A stretch of DNA of 64,000 nt from JBLHZY01 sp047631555 (GCA_047631555.1 JBLHZY010000006.1:75312-139311), one strand, 5' to 3'; counted from the first letter of the stretch, positions 18,315 to 26,698 are shown. Notes: generated from the sequence alone by a model not told the origin. Translations and numbers: made by a program.

Positions 18315-19015
18315 TACTCGGCCAGTTTCTCATCGATCAGAGCGGAGAAATCGGCATAGCTCATGTTTGGATATTTGGTGCCGTTGATGATGAAGCTTGG
18401 CGTTCCGGTGATGTTATCTTTTGCGGAATTCGTTTCAAACACCGTCATCATCGCTTGGGCTTTTTCGCCATCGTTGAGGCAAACATCGAGCTGATCATCG
18501 CTAAGTCCGGCTGTGCGGCCAAGCTTTTGCAGACCCTCAGAAATGCTCACAGGATCGCCGCCGCCAAGCCATTCTTTTTGGTTTTTGTAGATAAGGTCAG
18601 CCAGCCCGAAATACCGCAAATTCCCACCACAACGCGCAACCATTCCGGCCCACAGACCGTAGCGATCAAAGTAGACTTCGCGGTAAATGAAGTTGATCTT
18701 GCCAGTATCAATGTAGTTTGTTTTCAGCTGCTTGAAGGTATTTGCATGGAAGTTTGCGCAATGTGGGCAGGTAAAAGACGCGTATTCGATCACGGTGACT
18801 TTTGCGTCTGGATTGCCAAGGCTCATCTCTTCAATGGCGCTTGTGTCAATCGCGCTTTCGGGATCGGCCGCAGGCGTTGCCATTTCGGTTGTTCCGGTCT
18901 CGGTTGTGGCGATCTCGGTTGCGGCCATTTCGCCGCCTCTTTGCGAGGAATAAAGCACGTAACCGCTCCAAAGAAGGGCGATAACTGCGGCGACAAGGAT
19001 GATCGTGCGTTTCAT
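18314..19015 (-). CDS. DsbA-family thiol:disulfide oxidoreductase
   Basis: A 233-residue protein with an N-terminal membrane/signal segment (residues about 4-22), a threonine- and glutamate-rich linker, then a thioredoxin fold. The active site is TCPHC and the cis-proline loop is GTPSF. Another two cysteines (VARCGG and DVCLND) lie in the helical insertion. This layout fits the DsbA-like/ScsC group of periplasmic oxidoreductases (thioredoxin_4) common in alphaproteobacteria. It likely introduces or shuffles disulfides in exported proteins. Confidence 0.88.
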   Translation of the reverse strand: MKRTIILVAAVIALLWSGYVLYSSQRGGEMAATEIATTETGTTEMATPAADPESAIDTSAIEEMSLGNPDAKVTVIEYASFTCPHCANFHANTFKQLKTNYIDTGKINFIYREVYFDRYGLWAGMVARCGGNLRYFGLADLIYKNQKEWLGGGDPVSISEGLQKLGRTAGLSDDQLDVCLNDGEKAQAMMTVFETNSAKDNITGTPSFIINGTKYPNMSYADFSALIDEKLAE

Positions 19016-19027
19016 ATTGGGGGCCTC

Positions 19028-19576
19028 TCAGAGCGGTTTGGTTCGAGATAGAACGTTTTGGGCAAGGGTTTCAAGGGCCGCCCGCAGTCCTTCGTCATGG
19101 GTTGTTCCTGCCAGCCCGCGCGCTTCAGCGATCACTTCGGGGCTTGGCGTTGGCTTTTTGGGCTTGGGCGCGTGGCCAAATTGGGCGCGTCCCTCGGCAA
19201 AGCCGGTTGGGGCGGTTTGAGTGATGCGGATATGATTGATGGCGGCATAGCCATAGCAGGCATTTACCCGCTCCTTGATGCGCGGCAGATCGGCCTGCAG
19301 CATCGGGGCTTGGGCGCCTGTGGTGAGCAATGTGAGCGTCGCGCCAAAGCCGCCCGCGCGCCCATAAGAGACCTTGATCGGATTGGCGATGGCGGCCGTA
19401 TCTTCGCCCACGATTTCTGCCCAATGGGTGAGCAGTCGCGCCACAGCAAAGCCGCGCTCCTCGCCTACTTTGCGAATTTGCGTCTGCAACAAGCCTGAGG
19501 TGCGCTCAAATCCACGCTTGCGGCGCGAACGTTGAAACGCTGTCTTGTCCTTTGGCGATGTGGTCTTGGCGCTCAT
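19028..19576 (-). CDS. DUF721 protein (DciA-like)
   Basis: A 182-residue protein. The DUF721 core runs from about residue 28 (LLQTQIRKVGEERGFAVARLL, then HWAEIVGEDTAAIANPIKVSY). This domain defines DciA, which helps to load the replicative helicase in bacteria without DnaC. The basic N-terminal tail (SRRKRGFERTSG) is also usual. It lies 12 bases upstream of the dsbA-like gene on the same strand and divergent from mutY. Confidence 0.82.
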   Translation of the reverse strand: MSAKTTSPKDKTAFQRSRRKRGFERTSGLLQTQIRKVGEERGFAVARLLTHWAEIVGEDTAAIANPIKVSYGRAGGFGATLTLLTTGAQAPMLQADLPRIKERVNACYGYAAINHIRITQTAPTGFAEGRAQFGHAPKPKKPTPSPEVIAEARGLAGTTHDEGLRAALETLAQNVLSRTKPL

Positions 19577-19659
19577 CTCTGGCCTATCCTGAGTTGCGCC
19601 CTATTCTATGCCAAGTGAAAACATCCGCCAGCCCTAAGGCGAAATCGGGAGCATAAACA

Positions 19660-20712
19660 TTGCGTGAAGGTAAACTCAGCACCCAGTTGTTGGATTGGTA
19701 TGATGCCAATGCGCGCGAGATGCCTTGGCGGGTTGGGCCTGCTCAGCGCGGCGCTGGTGTCTTGCCCGATCCATATGCGATCTGGATGTCTGAGGTGATG
19801 TTGCAGCAAACGACTGTTGCGGCGGTGCGCGGTTATTTCGCCCGTTTCATTGCGCGTTGGCCGGATGTGGAAGCGCTGGCGGGTGCGGAAGATGGCGATG
19901 TGATGGGCGAATGGGCCGGGCTTGGATATTATGCGCGCGCGCGCAATCTGCTCAAATGTGCGCGCGTTGTTGCAGCGGATCACGGCAGCCAGTTTCCCGA
20001 TAGCTACGAGGCGCTGCTCAAGCTGCCGGGCATTGGCCCTTATACCGCCGCCGCTATCGCCTCGATCGCCTTTGATCGCGCGGAAACGGTCGTTGATGGC
20101 AATGTGGAGCGGGTGATGGCGCGCCTCTTTGCTGTGCTGACCCCGCTTCCCACAGCCAAGCCCGAGCTAACTGCCCTTGCCGCCAAACTCACGCCCTGCA
20201 AACGCCCCGGCGATTATGCCCAAGCGGTGATGGATCTAGGCGCAACCATTTGCACTCCGCGCAATCCGTCCTGCGATATCTGCCCCCTTTACGGCCCCTG
20301 CAAAGCGCGCGCCCAAGGGATCATGGCTGATCTCCCCGCAAAGCTTGCTAAAAAGCCCAAACCGGTGCGCCATGGCACCGCATGGCTTGCCCAGCGCAAT
20401 GAGGAATGGCTGCTCGAGCGCCGCCCCGATAAAGGCCTCTTGGGCGGGATGCTCGGCTGGCCCGGCGCGGAATGGAGCGAGGATGAAAATGCCGATCCCG
20501 GCTCGCCGCCCTTTGAAGCCCGCTGGAAAAACCTCGGCCAAGTGCGCCATACGTTTACGCATTTTCACTTGTTTCTCACGGTCATGCATACCGATGACCT
20601 GCGCAATTCAGCGCCCCAAAGCGGCACATTTCAACCGCTTGATCCGAGCGATCTCCCAACCGTAATGCGCAAAGCCTTTGATCTTGCACAAACACATCAC
20701 GCAAAAGATTGA
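19660..20712 (+). CDS. mutY: A/G-specific adenine DNA glycosylase
   Basis: A 350-residue MutY with a probable TTG start (MREGKLSTQLLDWYD) behind GGGAGC. The helix-hairpin-helix is LPGIGPYTAAAIASIAF, followed by the catalytic aspartate in VVDGNVERVMARLF. The 4Fe-4S cysteines are C-x6-C-x2-C-x5-C in CTPRNPSCDICPLYGPC. The C-terminal NUDIX-like domain (RPDKGLLGGMLGWPG) recognises 8-oxoguanine. The enzyme removes adenine mispaired with 8-oxoG. It is divergent from the DUF721 gene. Confidence 0.96.
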   Translation: MREGKLSTQLLDWYDANAREMPWRVGPAQRGAGVLPDPYAIWMSEVMLQQTTVAAVRGYFARFIARWPDVEALAGAEDGDVMGEWAGLGYYARARNLLKCARVVAADHGSQFPDSYEALLKLPGIGPYTAAAIASIAFDRAETVVDGNVERVMARLFAVLTPLPTAKPELTALAAKLTPCKRPGDYAQAVMDLGATICTPRNPSCDICPLYGPCKARAQGIMADLPAKLAKKPKPVRHGTAWLAQRNEEWLLERRPDKGLLGGMLGWPGAEWSEDENADPGSPPFEARWKNLGQVRHTFTHFHLFLTVMHTDDLRNSAPQSGTFQPLDPSDLPTVMRKAFDLAQTHHAKD

Positions 20713-20764
20713 GTACCAAGGGCCAAGCGCATACTCTGCGCCAAAGCGCCCCAAAGGATAGATC

Positions 20765-21901
20765 ATGAGCCGCACGATCCCGCCCCTCCCCTCATTTCGC
20801 GCCGCAGCGCCCTTTTGGCTCTCGCTCGGCATGGTGCCCATGGCCATCATCGGCGCCGCATTCGGCGGCTGGACGGTGCTGCTTTTGCCCGCATATGGCT
20901 GGTGGCTTTTTACATTCCTCGACGCGCTGCTTGGTCTCAACCTCGACAACCCGGATACGCAAACCCCGGACTCAGACCTCTTTTGGTATCGCGCGATAAC
21001 CATGCTCTGGGCGCCGATCCAAGCCGCTCTGATCTACGGGATGATCGCCTATTGCACCCGCGCGGATCACCTTAGCGCGCTTGAATGCATCGTCCTGTTC
21101 TTTGGCGTCGGCGTGGCCTCGGGCGCCATTGGGATCGTCTACTCGCACGAGCTGATGCACCAACGAAATCGCCTTGAACGCTGGCTCGCTGATCTGCTGC
21201 TGGCAAGCGTGCTCTACTCGCACTTTCGCTCCGAACACCTGCTCGTTCATCACCGCCATGTCGCCACGCCGCGCGATGCAGTCACCGCGCGCTATAATGA
21301 AGGGTTTCACCGCTATTTCTTTCGCGTCCTGCGCGAATGCCCGCCCTCTGCTTGGGAGGCAGAAACAGCCCTGCTTGCCCGCGCCAATCGCCCAAAATGG
21401 CACCCAAGCAATCCGTTCTGGCGCTATGCAATCCTGCAAGTGATTGCGCTGATCCTCGCGCTTCTCGTCGGCGGCCCGGCTGGCCTCGCCCTCTTCCTGT
21501 GGCAAGCCTTCATCGCGATCTGGCAACTTGAGCTGACCAATTATGTTGAGCACTACGGCCTCACCCGCCGCCACCTTGGCGCGGGCAAATACGAACACGT
21601 CAAACCGCATCACTCATGGAACGCCGCGCATAAAGCGACCAACTGGCTGCTGATCAACCTGCAACGCCACTCCGATCACCACTATCGCCCAGATCGCCGC
21701 TTTCCCCTGCTGCAAAACTACGCCGAAGAAGACGCGCCCCAGCTTCCCTTCGGCTACCCCCTCATGACAGCCGCCGCCCTAATCCCTCCCCTTTGGCGCA
21801 GGATCATGAACCCAAAAGTGCGCGCTTGGCGCAAACAGTTCTATCCGGATATTGAGGATTGGTCGGAATACAAAGCGGGTACGCTGCCGATGCCTGAGTA
21901 G
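20765..21901 (+). CDS. alkB: Alkane 1-monooxygenase
   Basis: A 378-residue integral-membrane di-iron monooxygenase. The histidine boxes are HELMHQ, EHLLVHHRHV and LQRHSDHHY, together with the alkane hydroxylase signature NYVEHYGLTR. Four or more hydrophobic segments fit the six-helix topology. The enzyme hydroxylates terminal carbons of medium-chain alkanes using rubredoxin as electron donor. No rubredoxin domain is fused at the C-terminus and no rubredoxin gene is nearby, so electrons must come from elsewhere. It starts 52 bases after mutY on the same strand. Confidence 0.95.
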   Translation: MSRTIPPLPSFRAAAPFWLSLGMVPMAIIGAAFGGWTVLLLPAYGWWLFTFLDALLGLNLDNPDTQTPDSDLFWYRAITMLWAPIQAALIYGMIAYCTRADHLSALECIVLFFGVGVASGAIGIVYSHELMHQRNRLERWLADLLLASVLYSHFRSEHLLVHHRHVATPRDAVTARYNEGFHRYFFRVLRECPPSAWEAETALLARANRPKWHPSNPFWRYAILQVIALILALLVGGPAGLALFLWQAFIAIWQLELTNYVEHYGLTRRHLGAGKYEHVKPHHSWNAAHKATNWLLINLQRHSDHHYRPDRRFPLLQNYAEEDAPQLPFGYPLMTAAALIPPLWRRIMNPKVRAWRKQFYPDIEDWSEYKAGTLPMPE

Positions 21902-21966
21902 GGGGGCTATTTGGGGGTTACGGGCATCCAAATAAATGAATGCTCGCGTACCATGTTTTAAGTGTC

Positions 21967-22341
21967 CTACAGACCGGCCAAAGCATTCCGAGGGCTCAGT
22001 GATGCCAATGCATTTTGAGGTGAATGCGATGCCAAAGCATTTTGAGGGAACATAGATGCCAATAGGGTAGGGTCTTCGATTTTGCCTCGGGTAGCAAATT
22101 TGCAAATGGAAGCTTTAACGACGAATAACCTGTCTTTCGTAGCGTCGAACTTAGACCCAGTGCAGATTGAATTTGCTATGCTCTCAGCCGACTTCGAAGA
22201 TTTGAAGACGACCGAAGAAGTCATTTCTTCCCATGTGCTCTCACCAACAGCTTCGCGACGAACAGCATCAACAACACTTGTATATCTTTCGCCATAATTT
22301 CCAACTTCAGCAATGCGGAATGAAACCTCATAAGTATTCAT
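21967..22341 (-). CDS. Orphan Cas2/SinR-like small protein with C-terminal tandem repeat
   Basis: A 124-residue protein starting MNTYEVSFRIAEV at an ATG with GGAGG 10 bases upstream. The first ~95 residues follow the SinR/VapD/Cas2-like ferredoxin-fold pattern: a first strand, a helix, the ESTWEEMTSSVVF strand pair, a helix, then TKDRLFVVKAS. No cas1 or CRISPR array is visible. The tail is three copies of a 9-residue unit ASxxP(Q/R)NAL. The SD lies in a small hairpin (gcgcc/ggcgc at 22349-22362), which could limit translation. The gene is A+T richer than its neighbours, suggesting transfer. The fold call is inference from pattern. Confidence 0.55.
   Translation of the reverse strand: MNTYEVSFRIAEVGNYGERYTSVVDAVRREAVGESTWEEMTSSVVFKSSKSAESIANSICTGSKFDATKDRLFVVKASICKFATRGKIEDPTLLASMFPQNALASHSPQNALASLSPRNALAGL
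21979..22059. repeat. Three 27-bp tandem repeats inside the Cas2/SinR-like gene
   Basis: Units at 21979-22005, 22006-22032 and 22033-22059 are imperfect copies, each carrying the shared core aatgctttggca or a close variant on the minus strand. The unit length is a multiple of three, so repeat-number change would keep the frame. Confidence 0.8.
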
Positions 22342-22654
22342 ATTTGATGCGCCTCCAGGCGCTGCGCCGCAAACATGTCGTCTTGACCTTCCACGTGGAA
22401 ATAGCCAATCTGACAGTGGGAGGACATGCTGCGGCATGTTTTTGATTTTGAATCGGCCTCGGGACAATCTGTGGTGGAGACGCCCGAGGTCACCCACTTC
22501 ATCTGGGATTATAAAGCAGCTCCATCGACAAGTCGAATCTTTTTGATCCCTATATGTTCCCCATACGTTTCACCCAAAGCACTCGCCTTTTTCTTGGCCA
22601 AAATACTCCCGCCGGAGGCTCCTGCGCGCGCCTCAATCGCACCCCCTCAAAACC
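22342..22654. other. No gene seen between the Cas2/SinR-like gene and the ccrM terminator
   Basis: Only short overlapping open frames with no recognisable protein. A 7-bp inverted repeat (cctcggg at 22457-22463, cccgagg at 22483-22489) is present but does not fold as a tRNA. Confidence 0.6.
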
Positions 22655-22681
22655 AAAAAAACCCCGCCACAATGGGCGGGG
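22655..22681 (-). terminator. Rho-independent terminator of ccrM
   Basis: Perfect 7-bp stem ccccgcc/ggcgggg with a 6-base loop. On the minus strand it is followed by seven T residues. It lies about 60 bases past the ccrM stop. Confidence 0.9.
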
Positions 22682-22742
22682 TAAAGGTGATGCCGTGGAA
22701 GTCAGGCCACAGGCACCGGCGGTATTCGAATTTCTGTAAGGA

Positions 22743-23843
22743 TCACACCATTTCGGCGCGGATCTGCTGGCGCAGCAGATCGATTGGCACGCGATCACCA
22801 TCGCGTTTGTAGCACCAGTAGGTCCAGCCGTTGCAGCTTGGAGCGCCTTCAAGGGCGGCGCCAACTTGGTGGATCGAGCCGCGCTGATCGTGGGCAACAA
22901 GCGTCCCATCGGCGCGGACTTTGGCGCGATGACGGCCGTTCATTGATGTCAGTTCTTCGCCGGGGCGCAGCATGCCGCGCTCAACCAATTGGCCAAACGG
23001 AACACGCGGTTCAGCGCGCTTGGATGTGCTGACCTCAAGCGCTTCTTTATCAAACTTGCGCACCTTGGCGATGCGCTTTTCAGCAACCTCGCGGTAAGCC
23101 GCCTCGCGTTCGATCCCGATGAACTCGCGGCCGAGCATTTTGGCTACGGCGCCGGTTGTCCCAGTGCCAAAGAACGGGTCAAGGACCACATCGCCGGGAT
23201 TGGTGCTGCCGACCAAAAGGCGGTGCAACAGGCTTTCGGGTTTTTGCGTTGGGTGGGCCTTTTCGCCGGCCTCGTTCTTGATACGCTCATTGCCGTTACA
23301 AATCGGAAGAACCCAGTCTGAGCGCATCTGAATGCCCTCGTTCAAGGCCTTCAACGCTTCGTAATTAAAGGTGTATTTCGAGGCTTCCTGCTTAGAGGCC
23401 CAGATCATCGTTTCATGGGCATTAGTAAAACGTTTGCCGCGGAAATTTGGCATCGGGTTGGACTTGCGCCAGACCACATCGTTCAAAATCCAGAAGCCTT
23501 GGTTCTGCATCGCAGCCCCAACGCGGAAGATATTATGGTACGATCCGATTACCCAGATTGCGCCGTTTGGCTTGAGAAGACGGCGAGCTGCGGCGAGCCA
23601 TGCCGTTGTAAACTTATCGTAAGCCGCAAAAGACGAAAACTGATCCCAATGGTCATCGACTGCATCCACTTTTGAATTGTCAGGGCGGTGTAAATCACCA
23701 CGCAACTGAAGGTTATAAGGCGGATCAGCGAAGATCAGATCGACAGAGCCTTCAGGAAGGCTGTTCATGATGTCGATGCAATCACCGGACAATATCTGAT
23801 TGAGCGGAAGCGTTGCCGCTTCCTTCTTAACTTTGGTTTTCAT
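22743..23843 (-). CDS. ccrM: Cell-cycle DNA adenine methyltransferase CcrM (GANTC)
   Basis: A 366-residue beta-class N6-adenine methyltransferase. Motif IV is DPPYNL (from residue 40), and the SAM-binding motif is DPFFGTGTTGAVA in the C-terminal third, in the order expected for the beta class. The target-recognition region lies between them. A C-terminal extension (from about residue 270, with RAKVRADGTLV) is typical of alphaproteobacterial CcrM and needed for DNA binding. CcrM methylates GANTC just before division. rnhB lies directly upstream on the same strand, an arrangement common in alphaproteobacteria. Confidence 0.96.
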   Translation of the reverse strand: MKTKVKKEAATLPLNQILSGDCIDIMNSLPEGSVDLIFADPPYNLQLRGDLHRPDNSKVDAVDDHWDQFSSFAAYDKFTTAWLAAARRLLKPNGAIWVIGSYHNIFRVGAAMQNQGFWILNDVVWRKSNPMPNFRGKRFTNAHETMIWASKQEASKYTFNYEALKALNEGIQMRSDWVLPICNGNERIKNEAGEKAHPTQKPESLLHRLLVGSTNPGDVVLDPFFGTGTTGAVAKMLGREFIGIEREAAYREVAEKRIAKVRKFDKEALEVSTSKRAEPRVPFGQLVERGMLRPGEELTSMNGRHRAKVRADGTLVAHDQRGSIHQVGAALEGAPSCNGWTYWCYKRDGDRVPIDLLRQQIRAEMV

Positions 23844-23891
23844 CTCTGCCTCATACCGCGCTTTTTGCGCTGATTTATTGAGGTCTAGGAT

Positions 23892-23930
23892 GAGTCAAAG
23901 CTGATTCGCGGTCAATTTCTTTTTTGAATC
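23892..23930 (-). promoter_or_regulatory. Cluster of three GANTC sites in the ccrM promoter region
   Basis: GAGTC at 23892-23896, GATTC at 23903-23907 and GAATC at 23926-23930 lie 49-87 bases upstream of the ccrM start, in an A+T-rich 97-base gap after rnhB. GANTC is the CcrM target, and in Caulobacter methylation of such sites in the ccrM promoter restricts its expression. Self-regulation here is inferred from that parallel. Confidence 0.6.
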
Positions 23931-23940
23931 AGTAGGTTAG

Positions 23941-24576
23941 TTATTTATCTTGATACAAGATATTGTGGATAGGTTTGAAGGAACGTCTATGGTGTGGGGT
24001 CACACCGAATTTGGCGAGTCCCTCCTGATGCGTTTTTGTCCCATATCCGGCGTTTGTCTCCCAGCCGTAGCCCGGATGCTGTTGCGCTAAATCCACCATC
24101 AGCTGATCGCGCCATATTTTGGCCACAATTGAGGCCGCCGAAATCGATACCGAGCGCCCGTCGCCCTTGATAATCGCCTCACCGCGCCCTGTAAGGCCTT
24201 TGGGGATCATATTGCCATCAACCAGCAGATGATCGGGCGCAATCGCGAGGCCCTGCACCGCGCGCTCCATCGCAAGGTGTGAGGCGCGTAGAATATTGAG
24301 CGCGTCGATCTCTTCGACGCTGGCGCTGGCGATGCAGACATCTCCATGCTCATGGATCGCGGCGAGCAGGCCTTCGCGCCGCTTGGCCGTCAGTTTTTTG
24401 GAATCGTTGAGGCCCTCGGGGATATGTTTGGGGTCAAGCCAAACAGCTGCCGCAACAACCGGCCCCGCCCAAGGGCCGCGCCCAACCTCATCAACGCCGA
24501 CAATCCGCATTGCGCCCTTCGCGGCCGCCGCAGCTTCAAAGGAATAATCGGGGGTTTGTTTTTCAACTTTTGTCAT
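23941..24576 (-). CDS. rnhB: Ribonuclease HII
   Basis: A 211-residue protein taken from the ATG of MTKVEKQTPDYSFE; a longer frame exists upstream but its residues are not family-like. The catalytic motif is VGVDEVGRGPWAGPVVAA (Asp and Glu of the DEDD set), then LNDSKKLTAKRRE and a later DHLLVDGN aspartate. The fold closes with ASIVAKIWRDQLM and HPGYGWETNAGYGTKTH. RNase HII removes ribonucleotides from DNA. It precedes ccrM on the same strand with its own 97-base gap. Confidence 0.95.
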   Translation of the reverse strand: MTKVEKQTPDYSFEAAAAAKGAMRIVGVDEVGRGPWAGPVVAAAVWLDPKHIPEGLNDSKKLTAKRREGLLAAIHEHGDVCIASASVEEIDALNILRASHLAMERAVQGLAIAPDHLLVDGNMIPKGLTGRGEAIIKGDGRSVSISAASIVAKIWRDQLMVDLAQQHPGYGWETNAGYGTKTHQEGLAKFGVTPHHRRSFKPIHNILYQDK

Positions 24577-24710
24577 GCGTCGTTCAAAGCGCAGAGGCGC
24601 GCGCTCGGCAAGGCAAAAAGCGGGGCGGATCGGCGCAATGCCCACCCGCCCCAGTTCAAAGGACGCAGAATAGTTTTGGGGACAACCACGCCCTAAGGAG
24701 AGAGAGGGGC

Positions 24711-25235
24711 CTAGCGGCGCGCCTCGATGCGATAACCTTCACGGGTCAGGCATTTGGATTTAAAGAAGGTGCGTTCGCCGCGGCGGGTTTGGAGCTGCGC
24801 TTCGCAACGCCGAGGAAGGCCGCGCGCGCCGCGCATGTTGTTGTCGAGGCAGCGCTCTGAGATATAGCGGAATTGCTGATTGCTCTTGCGGCCATAGGCA
24901 CAAATAGCAGGAATAATTTTGGCAGGCCGGTCATGACGGCGGCGGAAATTGTGATCACCACGATCACGCCCATGCCCGCTGCGGGTTTGAGTATCGCGTG
25001 GATAAGGGTCGCGCCGGTTGCTCGTTGTTGATTTGGCTTGCTCTTGTTTGCGGCCGTTCTCTATTGCGGCGCCGATAGCAAACAAAGCAAGCGCTCCCGC
25101 CAAGACGCGTGCCGCCTCACGATCAGAACCGGCGCGGGCAGGCGATGCTGCGACGCTGGTAAGCGCAAGGGTAAGTGCGAGGGCGGTAGCTGTCGCTGTT
25201 TTGCTCAGAGCGAATTGAATTTTTGGGAGTTTCAT
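24711..25235 (-). CDS. Exported basic protein of unknown function
   Basis: A 174-residue protein starting MKLPKIQFALSKTATATALA, with a signal peptide ending near SPARA. A short hydrophobic stretch follows (VLAGALALFAIGAAI), then a long linker rich in Arg, Asp and His. The C-terminal ~60 residues contain four cysteines (ICAYG, RCLDNN, RCEAQL, KCLTREG), which suggests disulfide-bonded folding in the periplasm. No known domain is recognised. Confidence 0.65.
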   Translation of the reverse strand: MKLPKIQFALSKTATATALALTLALTSVAASPARAGSDREAARVLAGALALFAIGAAIENGRKQEQAKSTTSNRRDPYPRDTQTRSGHGRDRGDHNFRRRHDRPAKIIPAICAYGRKSNQQFRYISERCLDNNMRGARGLPRRCEAQLQTRRGERTFFKSKCLTREGYRIEARR

Positions 25236-25397
25236 CGGTTGGGCCTTCCTTTTTGATCTGCGCAATAGGCGCTGGGTGAGATCAGGATGGGGCGAGGCCT
25301 TAGCGCTAAACAATATCACTGCGATGTTATGAAATAGCGCCCCTAAGCGGCGCGCTTGATATTGAATAACAAGCCGGTTCGCCGCTAAGTAGACGTC

Positions 25398-25694
25398 ATG
25401 AAAACTCGCATCCCCTCCCTCGCCGCCGCGCTTCTATTGGCGCTTGCCGCAGGCACCGCCCAAGCAGATTGCTATGCCGATTATAAGGCCAAGCAAGATA
25501 ACCCCTTGAAGCTGCACTACGGTGTGGCCGCCATTCCGCAGGTCGCATGTGGCGACAAGGGTGCAGCGGCGGATGCGCTTGCCCCGCGGCTCTCCTCTGA
25601 GGGCTGGACACTTCTGACAATCATCTCCACGTTTGATGAGACCAAATTGCAGGAGAAAAAATCCAGTGCCGCCGCATATTTCCTCCGCTACTGA
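25398..25694 (+). CDS. Small exported protein of unknown function
   Basis: A 98-residue protein with a signal peptide (MKTRIPSLAAALLLALAAGTAQA, then DCYADYKAK). The mature part has two cysteines (DCYADY and VACGDKG), enough for one disulfide. It ends LQEKKSSAAAYFLRY. The pattern fits conserved hypothetical proteins of Rhodobacterales; function unknown. The last 29 bases overlap the next gene in another frame, so the two are probably co-translated. An imperfect hairpin (agcggcg/cgccgct at 25346-25386) lies just ahead of the start. Confidence 0.7.
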   Translation: MKTRIPSLAAALLLALAAGTAQADCYADYKAKQDNPLKLHYGVAAIPQVACGDKGAAADALAPRLSSEGWTLLTIISTFDETKLQEKKSSAAAYFLRY

Positions 25695-26367
25695 TAGCCG
25701 TTTTGGCACGCGCGCCGTTGCCATTGGGATGGCGGCAATTGTTGCGATCCTTTTGGGGGCTGCGCTTTTGCTGTTTCTCAATCTGCCCGATGCCCATGCA
25801 TTTGATGCGCGTGTTGAGGCGCTTTTCGTGGCCAATGCTGATCTGAATTCCGGCGCCGAGATCAAGCTGCTTGAGATCCTCGCGGGCTCTGGCACAGCTT
25901 TTGCGGATACTTTGGCAAGCTACCGGATGATCATTTTCGTGCTTTTGATTTTTGCGACAGCCTTGTTGATCGCGGCGCTCGTGTTTCTTGTGATGATCAT
26001 CGCTTTGACCAAACGCATGTCAGAGGTTGAGCGCACCGGCATTCAGGTTTCCTCTTTGTTGATCTCACGCGAGGAAAACACTGTTTACCTCAACAACATG
26101 GAATTCCGCCTGACCAAGGCCGCGATTGAAACGCTCTCTGTTCTGGCCGAGGCGCGGATGGATGAAGACGTGCTTTCGGGCGCAGAGATTGAGGGAATGA
26201 TTTCCGGGCGCCCATCTATAGATTGCGACGAAGCGGCTGGTGCGACCCGTATCAAGCGGCTTCGTGATGCGCTTGGCAATCAGATGGTCAGCGAGCTGTT
26301 GGTCAAAAACATCGCGCGCAAAGGCTATATGCTTTCGGTCGCTAAGGATGTGATCCGGATGGTTTAG
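25666..26367 (+). CDS. Membrane protein with C-terminal winged-helix domain
   Basis: A 233-residue protein, start GTG at 25666 (MPPHISSATDSRFG). Two membrane segments are clear: about residues 18-38 (VAIGMAAIVAILLGAALLLF) and 87-115 (MIIFVLLIFATALLIAALVF). The loop between them would be periplasmic. After a short charged linker, the last ~85 residues resemble an OmpR/PhoB-type winged helix: YLNNMEFRLTKAAIETLSVL, GATRIKRLRDALG, and VKNIARKGYMLSV. In CadC/ToxR regulators the DNA-binding domain precedes a single membrane helix; here the order is reversed. DNA binding is inferred, not shown. Confidence 0.6.
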   Translation: MPPHISSATDSRFGTRAVAIGMAAIVAILLGAALLLFLNLPDAHAFDARVEALFVANADLNSGAEIKLLEILAGSGTAFADTLASYRMIIFVLLIFATALLIAALVFLVMIIALTKRMSEVERTGIQVSSLLISREENTVYLNNMEFRLTKAAIETLSVLAEARMDEDVLSGAEIEGMISGRPSIDCDEAAGATRIKRLRDALGNQMVSELLVKNIARKGYMLSVAKDVIRMV

Positions 26368-26371
26368 CCGT

Positions 26372-26698
26372 TCACAGCTTTAGGAAATACGGATCGACCC
26401 TGCGCCAGAAATGCAAAAGATCATGCGCGGTGGCCGGGCATTTCCCCATCGCCTCAAGCGCAAAGATGTCCGCCGCGACAAGCGCCGAAAGGCGATAGCC
26501 GATCTGATCACCCTTACACGCAAAGTTATCGCCCACTTCTGCCGCAGCCGTGGCGAGCGCGAAACTGATTGAAAGAGCCGGCGCATCTGGCCAGTGCCCG
26601 GCCATATCACGCACCAACGATCGGCACTGGTCGGAATTTGCCCGAGACAAAGCGCGCGTAGCGAGGGCGATCATCGCCTCGATCGTATCTTCGCGCAT
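26372..26698 (-). CDS. Conserved hypothetical protein
   Basis: A 108-residue, mainly helical protein (MREDTIEAMIALATRALSR) with three cysteines and no membrane segment. It is convergent with the winged-helix membrane protein gene, four bases away. The composition and codon use are like the core genes on its left. No domain is recognised. Confidence 0.55.
   Translation of the reverse strand: MREDTIEAMIALATRALSRANSDQCRSLVRDMAGHWPDAPALSISFALATAAAEVGDNFACKGDQIGYRLSALVAADIFALEAMGKCPATAHDLLHFWRRVDPYFLKL

Noticed and set aside
21979..22059. Short direct repeats considered as a CRISPR array
   Set aside because: The 27-bp units are contiguous without spacers and lie in frame within a coding region; they are a tandem protein repeat.
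22452..22495. Inverted repeat considered as part of a tRNA
   Set aside because: The stem is only 7 bp and no D arm, T arm or acceptor stem can be drawn around it.
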